NCBI GenBank assembly: GCA_035358715.1
Contig: DAOPPX010000167.1
Location: 1-8,504 of the forward strand
Length of the DNA stretch: 8,504 bases
Source: UBA8199 sp035358715
Lineage (GTDB): Bacteria; Verrucomicrobiota; Verrucomicrobiia; Limisphaerales; UBA8199
Direction: 5' to 3'
The translations under genes were made by a program, and so were the position numbers. Positions 1-6,298 of this stretch are shown piece after piece. Under the pieces are notes generated by a model. The model ran no database searches, was not told the origin of the DNA, and saw only the letters and a program-made list of their open reading frames with translations. Position 1 is the first letter of the stretch. Every line of letters starts with the position of its first letter.

Positions 1-23
1 GTGCGTCGTGGCCACAGTTTGGG

Positions 24-179
24 TCACTCCGCGCGTTCGCTAAGGATTCGGGTGATATCGCGGAAGCCATCCTTCCCCTTGTATTTCGCCAGCACCGATC
101 CCATAATAATTGCCCTAGATGAACCGCCCGCCTCGACCTCTGTGCCAAAGCCTCGGAAGGGTGCGGTTCTGGGATTCAC
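24..179 (-). CDS. Small hypothetical protein (51 aa) or gene remnant
   Basis: Reading the minus strand from a GTG at 177-179 gives 51 codons to a TGA at 24-26. The only ATG lies at 102-104 and would give 26 residues. The sequence looks protein-like rather than like a shadow of a GC-rich gene: it contains the stretches GFGTEVEAGGSSRAII and KYKGKDGFRDITRILSERAE, with balanced charge, few of the Arg/Pro/Ala runs seen in false frames, and a charged, helix-like C-terminus. An in-frame stop just upstream of the GTG closes the frame. It is divergent from the amidohydrolase gene, with only 6 bp between the two start codons, so a complete gene with its own promoter is hard to fit. It may be the C-terminal remnant of a decayed or repeated gene. 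I do not recognise a function. The call rests on composition only. Confidence 0.4.
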   Translation of the reverse strand: MNPRTAPFRGFGTEVEAGGSSRAIIMGSVLAKYKGKDGFRDITRILSERAE

Positions 180-185
180 ACTTCA

Positions 186-1835
186 ATGCATACTGAATAC
201 GACCTCCTCATCCGCAACGGCACGATCTACGACGGCAGCGGCGGGCCGCCCATCAACGCCGACCTCGCCGTCAACGGTCAGAACATCGCGGCGGTCGGCT
301 CGCCGGGCGGCGCGCGCGGGCAGGTCGAGCTGGACGCCCGGGGCCTGGCGGTCGCGCCGGGCTTCATCAATATGCTGAGCTGGGCCAACCGCTCGCTCAT
401 CGAGGACGGCCGCTCGCAAAGCGACATCCGCCAGGGCGTCACGCTCGAGGTCATGGGCGAGGGCTCCTCCATGGGGCCGCTCAACGACACGATGAAACGG
501 CAACTGCGCGAGCGGCAGGGCGACATCAAGTACGACATCGAATGGACCACGCTCGGCGAATACCTGGAACACCTCGTCCGGCGGGGCGTCTCCTGCAACG
601 TCGCTTCCTTCGTCGGCGCCACCACCGCGCGCGTCCACGAAATCGGTTATAAGGACCGCCCGCCCACGCCCGCCGAACTGGAGCGCATGAGACAACTGGT
701 GCGCGAGGCCATGGCCGAAGGCGCGTTGGGCGTCGCGTCGTCTTTGATCTACGCCCCGGCCTGTTACGCGAAGACGGACGAACTCATCGCGCTGTGCCAG
801 GTCGCCGCCGAATGCGACGGGCTCTACATCTCGCATCTCCGCAGCGAGAGCAGCCGGTTGCTCGAAGCCGCTGACGAGCTGATCCGCATTGCCCGGGAAG
901 CCCCGATCCGGGCCGAGGTTTATCACCTTAAAGTCGCCGGCCAGCCCAACTGGCACAAGCTGGAGCCGCTGATCCGGAAGATCGAGGCCGCGCGGGCCGA
1001 GGGACTGGCTATCACCGCGGATATGTACAATTACACCGCCGCGGGCACGGGGCTCGATGCCGCCATGCCGCCCTGGGTTCAGGAAGGCGGGCTGGAGGAA
1101 TGGGTGAAGCGCCTCCGAGATCCCGCCGTGCGCCAGCGGGTGAAACGCGAAATGGCCGCCCCCGCCGACGACTGGGAGAACTTCTATGTGGCCGCAGGGT
1201 CTCCAGACCGGATCGTGCTCGCCGGCTTCAAGAGCGACCGGCTCAAGCCGCTCACCGGCAAGACCCTGGCCGAAGTCGCCGCGCTGCGCGGCACCTCGCC
1301 CGAAGAGGCCGCCATGGACCTCGTCGCCGAAGACAAAGGCCGCGTGGATGCCATCTACTTCATCATGTCCGAGGACAACGTGCGCCGGCAGCTCAAGCTG
1401 CCCTGGGTGAGCTTCGGTTCGGACGAAGGCTCATTTGCGCCAGAAGGGGTCTTCCTCCTGTCCAACCCGCACCCGCGCGCCTATGGCAACGTCGCCCGCC
1501 TGCTGGGCAAATATGTCCGCGACGAAAAGCTGATCCCCCTCGAAGCCGCTATCCACCGCCTGAGCGCCCTGCCCGCCGCCAACCTCAAGCTCGATCGCCG
1601 CGGCGCGCTCAAGCCCGGCTTCTTCGCCGACATCGTCGTCTTCGACCCCGCCGCCATCCGGGACCACGCGACCTTCGAGCAGCCGCAGCAATACGCCACC
1701 GGCGTGCGCGATGTGTTCGTCAACGGCGTCCAGGTCCTCAAGGACGGCGAGCACACCGGCGCCAAGCCCGGCCAGGTCGTCCGCGGTCCGGGCTGGCAAG
1801 GCCGCCCAGGCAGCGGGGCGGAGCGCTATTCTTAG
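186..1835 (+). CDS. D-aminoacylase-like amidohydrolase (N-acyl-D-amino-acid deacylase family) lacking HxH
   Basis: A 549-residue amidohydrolase of the N-acyl-D-amino-acid deacylase family, which hydrolyses N-acyl or related amide bonds. The substrate cannot be told from sequence. The N-terminal beta-sandwich starts with YDLLIRNGTIYDGSGG (residues 5-20). The barrel follows, and the C-terminal strands return to the sandwich in GALKPGFFADIVVFDP (473-488). Likely metal ligands seen are His217 in ISHLRSE, His247 in YHLK and Asp413 in GSDEG. The 30-residue spacing of the two histidines matches His220/His250 of the characterised Alcaligenes enzyme. HPRAYGN (429-435) is another family motif. The usual HxH after PGFID is absent: residues 58-66 read PGFINMLSW. 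The usual GNCG cysteine is replaced by GEGS (91-94). No signal peptide is seen, so it is probably cytoplasmic. The ATG has no clear ribosome binding site, but homology starts right after it. Family membership is secure. Activity is uncertain because of the missing ligands. Confidence 0.88.
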   Translation: MHTEYDLLIRNGTIYDGSGGPPINADLAVNGQNIAAVGSPGGARGQVELDARGLAVAPGFINMLSWANRSLIEDGRSQSDIRQGVTLEVMGEGSSMGPLNDTMKRQLRERQGDIKYDIEWTTLGEYLEHLVRRGVSCNVASFVGATTARVHEIGYKDRPPTPAELERMRQLVREAMAEGALGVASSLIYAPACYAKTDELIALCQVAAECDGLYISHLRSESSRLLEAADELIRIAREAPIRAEVYHLKVAGQPNWHKLEPLIRKIEAARAEGLAITADMYNYTAAGTGLDAAMPPWVQEGGLEEWVKRLRDPAVRQRVKREMAAPADDWENFYVAAGSPDRIVLAGFKSDRLKPLTGKTLAEVAALRGTSPEEAAMDLVAEDKGRVDAIYFIMSEDNVRRQLKLPWVSFGSDEGSFAPEGVFLLSNPHPRAYGNVARLLGKYVRDEKLIPLEAAIHRLSALPAANLKLDRRGALKPGFFADIVVFDPAAIRDHATFEQPQQYATGVRDVFVNGVQVLKDGEHTGAKPGQVVRGPGWQGRPGSGAERYS

Positions 1836-1920
1836 CCGGCAGGAAAGTACTCGCACGGGCGCAAGCTGGAGTTGGCATAAAACATTGCCCCCGCCCGAAG
1901 CCTCGCGTAATAACTCGTCC

Positions 1921-3480
1921 GTGAAAAAGCAACCTGCGCCCGCAGCGGAGCCTGCGCTGTCACGTTCCTTGCGCGGCTATCTCTATTTCACGGCGGCGGT
2001 CACGGGTGCCGCCATCATGATCGTCGAGATTCTCGGCGCGAAGATGCTCTCGCCTTACATCGGCCTGTCGCACTTCGTCTGGACAGCCCAGATTGCGGTG
2101 ACGCTGGTCGCGCTGGCCTGCGGCTATTACGCCGGGGGACGCCTCGCCGACCAGTCCCAACGGCTCGCGCGGCTCTACTGGGCCATCCTCGCCGCGGCCA
2201 TTTACCTGGTCCTCACGGTGCGCCTCTGCGAACCCCTCGCCTACTGGTGTCTCGATTTCAGCCTCCCCGTCGGGTCGCTGCTCGCCTCCGTCATGCTCTT
2301 CTTCGTCCCTTTGGCGCTGCTGGCCATGACCGGCCCATACCTGGTCCGCGTGATCACTTCCTCCGTGGCGGGCGTGGGGGGCAACGTCGGTCGGCTCACC
2401 TCGATCGGCACGCTGGGCAGCCTGGCCGGCACGCTGCTCATCGGCTACCTGCTGATTCCGCTCCTGCCCAACTCGCTCACGATGTACTTCACCGCCCTGG
2501 CGCTGATGCTGGTTTGCGCCGGTTACTTCCTCCTGGCGCGGCGACGGGGCCCGGCGGTCCTGGTGCTGCTCCTGGCGCTGGGATCGGCGGCCGGTGGGAG
2601 AAGCTACCTGGGCCTGACGCGCAATTACTCCTATGCCGTCGAGTTGTTCCGCGGCAACTCGCACTTCGGCCTGCTCCAGGTGTTGGACGCCCCTCACCAC
2701 AGCTACCGGATGTACCTCAACGACAACCTCGTCCAAAACACCTATGACCCGGACCGCAAACTCAGCGTCTCCCTGTTCACCTACGCTTTGGCGGGCCTGG
2801 CGCGCGCTTACACCACCAACATCGCCGACGCCCTCTGCATTGGCCTGGGCGTCGGCATTGTGCCAATGGAGCTGACCCGCCAGGGCGCGCGCGTGGACGT
2901 GGTGGAAATCAACCCCGCCGTCGTGCCCCTGGCCGTCCGCTTCTTCGACCTGCAAACCAACCAAATCCACCTGACCCTGGACGACGGGCGCCATTTCCTC
3001 AACCGCTGCCCCAGGCAATACGACACCGTCATCCTCGACGCCTTTCTTGGCGACAGCTCCCCCACGCACCTGTTTACGCGGCAAGCCTTCGCCTCCATCC
3101 GCCGCGTGCTGCGCCCCGGCGGCACGCTCGTCATCAACAGCTTCGGCAGCCTGCACGACGACCGCGACTTCTTTGCCGCCTCCCTGGACCAAACGCTCAA
3201 GGCCGTTTTCCCGTCCGTGCGGGCCCATGTCAGCGACGATGGCGCCGTCTTCTTCGTCGCGTCAGACCGTCCCGGGCTGACTTTCCTGCGCGCGCCGGAC
3301 CTGGCGAATATCCATCCCTCAGTCCTTCGCGACGTGGAAGCCATCTACGCCGCCGTGGCACAACCCTCGCCCGGCCACGGACGCGTCCTGACCGACGACT
3401 TCAACCCCGCCGAGTTCCATGACGCCCACAACCGCGAAGACTTCCGTCGCCGCCTGGCGTTAGCAGCCAGGGAAATGTGA
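1921..3480 (+). CDS. Membrane-anchored spermidine-synthase-like protein (fused MFS-like/aminopropyltransferase fold)
   Basis: A 519-residue protein from a GTG at 1921. The frame stays open upstream to 1711, but that part overlaps the end of the amidohydrolase gene and reads as a Ser/Arg-rich shadow. The N-terminal half is hydrophobic, with about seven membrane segments (roughly 20-40, 53-72, 85-103, 117-137, 163-183, 187-206 and 210-224). The C-terminal half is a soluble Rossmann methyltransferase/spermidine synthase fold. Its motifs are CIGLGVGIVPMEL (306-318, nucleotide-binding loop), VVEINP (327-332, acidic residue ending strand 2), DDGRHFL (354-360), YDTVILDAF (367-375), LRPGGTLVIN (397-406) and TDDFNP (491-496). 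This matches the 'fused spermidine synthase' proteins common in bacteria, whose substrates are mostly unknown. Polyamine synthesis should not be assumed. It lies 85 bp after the amidohydrolase gene, and no good ribosome binding site or promoter was found in that gap. Confidence 0.85.
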   Translation: MKKQPAPAAEPALSRSLRGYLYFTAAVTGAAIMIVEILGAKMLSPYIGLSHFVWTAQIAVTLVALACGYYAGGRLADQSQRLARLYWAILAAAIYLVLTVRLCEPLAYWCLDFSLPVGSLLASVMLFFVPLALLAMTGPYLVRVITSSVAGVGGNVGRLTSIGTLGSLAGTLLIGYLLIPLLPNSLTMYFTALALMLVCAGYFLLARRRGPAVLVLLLALGSAAGGRSYLGLTRNYSYAVELFRGNSHFGLLQVLDAPHHSYRMYLNDNLVQNTYDPDRKLSVSLFTYALAGLARAYTTNIADALCIGLGVGIVPMELTRQGARVDVVEINPAVVPLAVRFFDLQTNQIHLTLDDGRHFLNRCPRQYDTVILDAFLGDSSPTHLFTRQAFASIRRVLRPGGTLVINSFGSLHDDRDFFAASLDQTLKAVFPSVRAHVSDDGAVFFVASDRPGLTFLRAPDLANIHPSVLRDVEAIYAAVAQPSPGHGRVLTDDFNPAEFHDAHNREDFRRRLALAAREM

Positions 3481-3483
3481 AGC

Positions 3484-3511
3484 AACCACAGATGAACACA
3501 GATGGACACAG
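3484..3511 (+). repeat. Left terminal inverted repeat, period-10 units
   Basis: The 28-bp left arm contains two full units and one partial unit of a 10-bp repeat (CCACAGATGA, ACACAGATGG, ACACAG). It pairs with the right arm at 3680-3707. The single difference is A at position 12 here where the other arm has G. Confidence 0.8.
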
Positions 3512-3520
3512 GTTGCCTGC

Positions 3521-3673
3521 GACCAAGTGATAGTGGATGCGAAGGTCATTGACCGCATCACCGATGTCGAACGCGGCCAGATGCTGAATTACCTCCGGAT
3601 TACAAAGCTCAGAGTGGGCCTGATCCTCAATTTCAAGCACCCGCGCCTCGAATGGGAGCGCATTGTCCTGTAA
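3521..3673 (+). pseudogene. C-terminal fragment of a GxxExxY-family protein
   Basis: The frame from 3521 to the TAA at 3671-3673 encodes 50 residues that match the C-terminal part of GxxExxY proteins (Pfam PDDEXK_3, PD-(D/E)XK nuclease superfamily): VDAKVIDRIT, then QMLNYLRITKLRVGLILNF, then RLEWERIVL. VDAK sits where the family has its ExK signature (usually VELK), here with Asp for Glu. Full members are about 125 residues, so the N-terminal 70 or so, including the GxxExxY motif itself, are missing. No ATG or ribosome binding site leads into the fragment. It begins 9 bp inside the left inverted repeat and stops 6 bp before the right one, as expected after an internal deletion. Translation as a short peptide from GTG at 3527 or 3533 cannot be excluded but is unlikely to be functional. 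Confidence 0.75.
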
Positions 3674-3679
3674 AAACAT

Positions 3680-3707
3680 CTGTGTCCATCTGTGTCCATC
3701 TGTGGTT
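3680..3707 (-). repeat. Right terminal inverted repeat, period-10 units
   Basis: On the minus strand this 28-bp arm reads as CCACAGATGG followed by ACACAGATGG units. It is a 27/28 inverted match to 3484-3511. The repeat periodicity runs 3 bp further inward here (ATG) than in the left arm, and is followed by a short T run on the minus strand. Confidence 0.8.
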
Positions 3708-3717
3708 AAATAATCCC

Positions 3718-5592
3718 ATGCAAGATGATCGGAAAACGCTCGACGACCGCAACAAGATGACCGAGCTGGAACGGCTGCGCCACTCCTGCGCCCATGTGAT
3801 GGCCACCGCCATCCTGCGCCTGTGGCCCGACGCACAGTTTGCGGGCGGGCCGGCGGTCGAGAACGGCTTCTACTACGACGTGGAACTCCAGCACCGCATC
3901 ACGCCGGAGGATTTTCCCGCCATCGAGGCCGAGATGAAGAAAGAGATCAAGGCCAACCACCCCTTCGAGAAGGTCCTCGTCACCCGCGAGCAGGCCATCA
4001 AAGACTCCGAGAGCGGCCGGTTGGGCGGCCTGACGGAGCGGCCGGGCAACCCGAGCAAGTTCAAGCTTGGCAACCTGGCGGACATCCCCGACGGCGAGCC
4101 CATCAGCTACTACAAGACGGGCGACTTCATTGATCTGTGCGCCGGCCCGCACGTGATGCGCACCGGCAACATCGGCGCCTACAAGCTCACCACCGTCGCC
4201 AGCGCCTACTACAAGGGCGACGAGAAGAATCCCCAGCTCCAGCGCATCTACGGCACCGCCTTCAAGAACAAGACCCAGCTCGAGGAGTATTTCAAGATGC
4301 TGGAAGAGGCCAAGCGCCGCGACCACCGCAAGATCGGCGCCGAGATGGGCCTCTACACCATTGACACCGACTACACCGGCCCCGGCCTGCCCCTCTGGCT
4401 GCCCAAAGGCACGGCCATCGTCGAGGAACTGGAGAAGCTGGCCAAGGAAACCGAGTTTCAGGCCGGCTACGTGCGCGTTAAGACGCCGCACATCGCCAGG
4501 GAGAAGATGTACAAGACCTCCGGGCACCTGCCTTATTACGCGGAGAGCATGTTCCCGCCGATGGAATTGTCCGAGGGCGGGGCAAGTGACGGCAAGGACG
4601 ACGCGCCCGCGGATCAGGAAGCACACGTCGGGCGTTACTACCTCAAAGCCATGAACTGCCCGCACCACCACCGCATCTTTGCGGCGGAACCGCGCAGTTA
4701 CCGCGACCTGCCGCTGCGCCTGGCCGAATACGGCTGCTGCTACCGCTACGAGCAATCGGGCGAGCTGTTTGGCCTGATGCGCGTCCGCTCGATGAACATG
4801 AACGACGCGCACATCTACTGCACCGCGGAGCAGTTCGCGCAGGAGTTCAACGCCGTCAACGAGATGTACCTCAAGTACTTCAAGGTCTTCGGCATCGAGA
4901 AATACGTGATGCGCTTCAGCACCTCCGCCCCGGAGGGCCTGGGCAAGAAGTACGTCAACGAGCCCGAGCTTTGGAAGCAGACCGAGGACATGGTCCGCCA
5001 GGTCCTCATTAACTCGAAGATCAACTACGTCGAAGTGCCCAACGAAGCCGCCTTCTACGGGCCCAAGATTGACGTGCAGGTCTGGAGCGTTATTGGCCGC
5101 GAGTTCACCCTGGCCACCAACCAGGTGGACTTCGCCGTGCCCAAACGCTTCGGCCTGGTCTATCGCGACCGGGACAATACCGAGAAGACGCCGCTGTGCA
5201 TCCACCGCGCGCCGCTCGGCACCCACGAGCGGTTCATCGGCTTCCTCATCGAGCATTACGCCGGCAACTTCCCGCTCTGGCTCGCGCCCGAACAGGTGCG
5301 CGTGCTCACCATCGGCGAGGAAGAGCCGTTGGTGAACTACGCCAGGTCCCTGGTGCAGGAACTGCGCGCCAACCTGGTGCGCGCCGAAGGCGATTACACC
5401 AACGACAAGATCAACGGCAAGATCCAGCAGGCCGAGCAGGCCAAGGTCCACACCATGCTGGTCGTCGGCCCGCGCGACCTGGCCGCCAACGCCGTCAGCG
5501 TCCGCGTCCACGGCCAAGGCAGCCTCGGCGCCAAGCCAAAGGCGGAAGTCGTGGCGGACGTTCTGGCCGCGATCCGCGAGCGCCGGGCGTAA
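3718..5592 (+). CDS. thrS: Threonine--tRNA ligase, TGS-less
   Basis: Charges tRNA(Thr) with threonine in the cytoplasm, with an editing domain that removes mis-attached serine. The start is set at ATG 3718 (624 aa). The frame is open back to 3652, but that part is encoded by the inverted repeat, and ATG 3757 is an alternative. Editing-domain residues are HSCAH (22-26) and CAGPH (141-145), matching HxxxH and Cys/His of E. coli ThrRS. Class II catalytic motifs follow: RYEQSGELFGLMRVR (343-357) as motif 2 and IHRAPLGTHERF (495-506) as motif 3. The zinc ligands are Cys314, His365 and His496. The anticodon-binding domain covers about 525-624. There are only 21 residues before the editing HxxxH against about 72 in E. 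coli, so the N-terminal TGS domain is absent. An acidic insert of about 20 residues (282-304) precedes the zinc Cys. The segment NCPHHH replaces the usual NCPGH. No Shine-Dalgarno sequence is visible. Confidence 0.96.
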   Translation: MQDDRKTLDDRNKMTELERLRHSCAHVMATAILRLWPDAQFAGGPAVENGFYYDVELQHRITPEDFPAIEAEMKKEIKANHPFEKVLVTREQAIKDSESGRLGGLTERPGNPSKFKLGNLADIPDGEPISYYKTGDFIDLCAGPHVMRTGNIGAYKLTTVASAYYKGDEKNPQLQRIYGTAFKNKTQLEEYFKMLEEAKRRDHRKIGAEMGLYTIDTDYTGPGLPLWLPKGTAIVEELEKLAKETEFQAGYVRVKTPHIAREKMYKTSGHLPYYAESMFPPMELSEGGASDGKDDAPADQEAHVGRYYLKAMNCPHHHRIFAAEPRSYRDLPLRLAEYGCCYRYEQSGELFGLMRVRSMNMNDAHIYCTAEQFAQEFNAVNEMYLKYFKVFGIEKYVMRFSTSAPEGLGKKYVNEPELWKQTEDMVRQVLINSKINYVEVPNEAAFYGPKIDVQVWSVIGREFTLATNQVDFAVPKRFGLVYRDRDNTEKTPLCIHRAPLGTHERFIGFLIEHYAGNFPLWLAPEQVRVLTIGEEEPLVNYARSLVQELRANLVRAEGDYTNDKINGKIQQAEQAKVHTMLVVGPRDLAANAVSVRVHGQGSLGAKPKAEVVADVLAAIRERRA

Positions 5593-5601
5593 ACTTCTAT
5601 C

Positions 5602-6069
5602 ATGCGCATCTACATCGAAAGCACGATACCGAGCTACGTTGTAGCGCGCCCCGCCCGCGACCTGCTGCAGGCCGCCCGCCAGCAACTCACTCGCGACTGG
5701 TGGGATTTCCAGCGCGAGAAGCACGAGCTTTATTGCTCTCAAATCGTTCTCGACGAAATTGCCGCCGGAGAACAAGGCATGGCGCAACGTCGCCTAAAGC
5801 TCATGGCGGGAGTCAGCGTGCTGGACTTGATCCCTGCCGCGGAATCGCTCGCTGGCAATATCCTCCAATCCGGGCTGCTTCCCGCCAAGGCTGACGGCGA
5901 TGCCGCGCACATTGCCCTCGCCACCGTCCATGGCATGGATATATTACTGACGTGGAATTGTCGGCATATTGCGAATGCGGCCATCGAAATTCGGCTGCGT
6001 CGGCTGGCGCAAGCCCAAGGCTACGAACTGCCGGCAATCTGCACACCGGAAGAACTTGGCGGAGAATGA
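5602..6069 (+). CDS. PIN-domain ribonuclease, VapC-like toxin
   Basis: A 155-residue PIN-domain protein, predicted to be a metal-dependent ribonuclease acting as the toxin of a type II toxin-antitoxin pair. Seen: the N-terminal strand RIYIESTIPSYV with Glu6 where most PIN proteins have Asp; VLDEIAAGE (49-57) carrying the second acidic residue; DGDAAHIALATVHGMDILLTWN (98-119) with Asp100, His103 and Asp113 in the family's third and fourth acidic regions; and RHIAN next to it. The C-terminus ICTPEEL is typical of this PIN subfamily. The ATG lies 9 bp after the thrS stop and the gene ends 4 bp before the small downstream gene, so all three may share a transcript. No ribosome binding site is visible. 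RNA target unknown. Confidence 0.85.
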   Translation: MRIYIESTIPSYVVARPARDLLQAARQQLTRDWWDFQREKHELYCSQIVLDEIAAGEQGMAQRRLKLMAGVSVLDLIPAAESLAGNILQSGLLPAKADGDAAHIALATVHGMDILLTWNCRHIANAAIEIRLRRLAQAQGYELPAICTPEELGGE

Positions 6070-6073
6070 CGCC

Positions 6074-6268
6074 ATGAAGACAACAAAAGAACCAGCACTC
6101 AAAGGCGAAGGTGACTTGGTACTCCAGGAAACCTGGCGGATCAAAGATGAGTTATCGGCTGCCCGGGGACACGATGTGCGGCGCCTCTTTGCCGAGGCCC
6201 GCAAACGACAAAAGCTCTCGGGGCATCCGGTTGTGAACCTTCACAAGCGTCTCAACAGGAAGGCTTGA
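6074..6268 (+). CDS. Probable antitoxin of the PIN toxin (64 aa)
   Basis: A 64-residue, highly charged protein beginning at ATG 6074. A GGAG at 6061-6064, 9 nt upstream, is the clearest Shine-Dalgarno in the window and fixes this start over the longer open frame that begins at 5969. The middle part, ETWRIKDELSAARGHDVRRL (residues 19-38), is predicted to be helical. The tail after LSGHPVVNLHKRL is short and basic. Small proteins of this style (a WxIKDEL-like helix followed by a GxDxxxLF motif) accompany PIN genes of this subfamily. The 4-bp gap to the toxin supports pairing. The order is toxin first, antitoxin second, the reverse of classical vapBC. No DNA-binding fold such as AbrB or ribbon-helix-helix is recognisable, so whether it autoregulates is unknown. 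Confidence 0.65.
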   Translation: MKTTKEPALKGEGDLVLQETWRIKDELSAARGHDVRRLFAEARKRQKLSGHPVVNLHKRLNRKA

Positions 6269-6298
6269 AATCCAAGGGGCGAAAGCAGCCATTTAAGC

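Larger units (their letters stand above)
3484..3707. mobile_element. 224-bp MITE-like element with 28-bp terminal inverted repeats
   Basis: The 28-bp sequence at 3484-3511 recurs as its reverse complement at 3680-3707 with one mismatch (27/28). Each arm is built from a 10-bp period of the form ACACAGATGG. The 168 bp between the arms are almost filled by a truncated GxxExxY reading frame. Size, terminal inverted repeats and a deleted internal gene are what a miniature inverted-repeat element derived from a larger parent would show. No transposase is encoded and no target-site duplication was found in the flanking 10 bp on either side, so mobility is inferred. The element starts 4 bp after the stop of the spermidine-synthase-like gene and ends 10 bp before the thrS start, filling the intergenic space. 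Confidence 0.6.

Noticed and set aside
79..107. Possible sigma-70 promoter for the amidohydrolase gene (TTGTAT, 17 bp, CATAAT)
   Set aside because: The -35 match is only 3 of 6 and the site lies inside the protein-like minus-strand frame, so codon content can explain the AT-rich stretch.
1711..1920. N-terminal extension of the spermidine-synthase-like protein
   Set aside because: It overlaps the amidohydrolase gene by more than 120 bp, is Ser/Arg/Ala-rich without family features, and precedes a GTG followed directly by the expected membrane domain.
3709..3714. AATAAT as a -10 box for thrS
   Set aside because: It is 3 bp from the ATG and has no -35 at a suitable distance. It would require a leaderless transcript starting at the codon itself.
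3401..3835. 144-codon minus-strand frame spanning the inverted-repeat element
   Set aside because: It is antisense to the end of the spermidine-synthase-like gene, the element and the start of thrS. Its protein-like parts are translations of the repeat arms.
3706..5787. 693-codon minus-strand frame opposite thrS
   Set aside because: Typical antisense shadow of a high-GC gene. The plus strand carries complete ThrRS motifs through the same interval.
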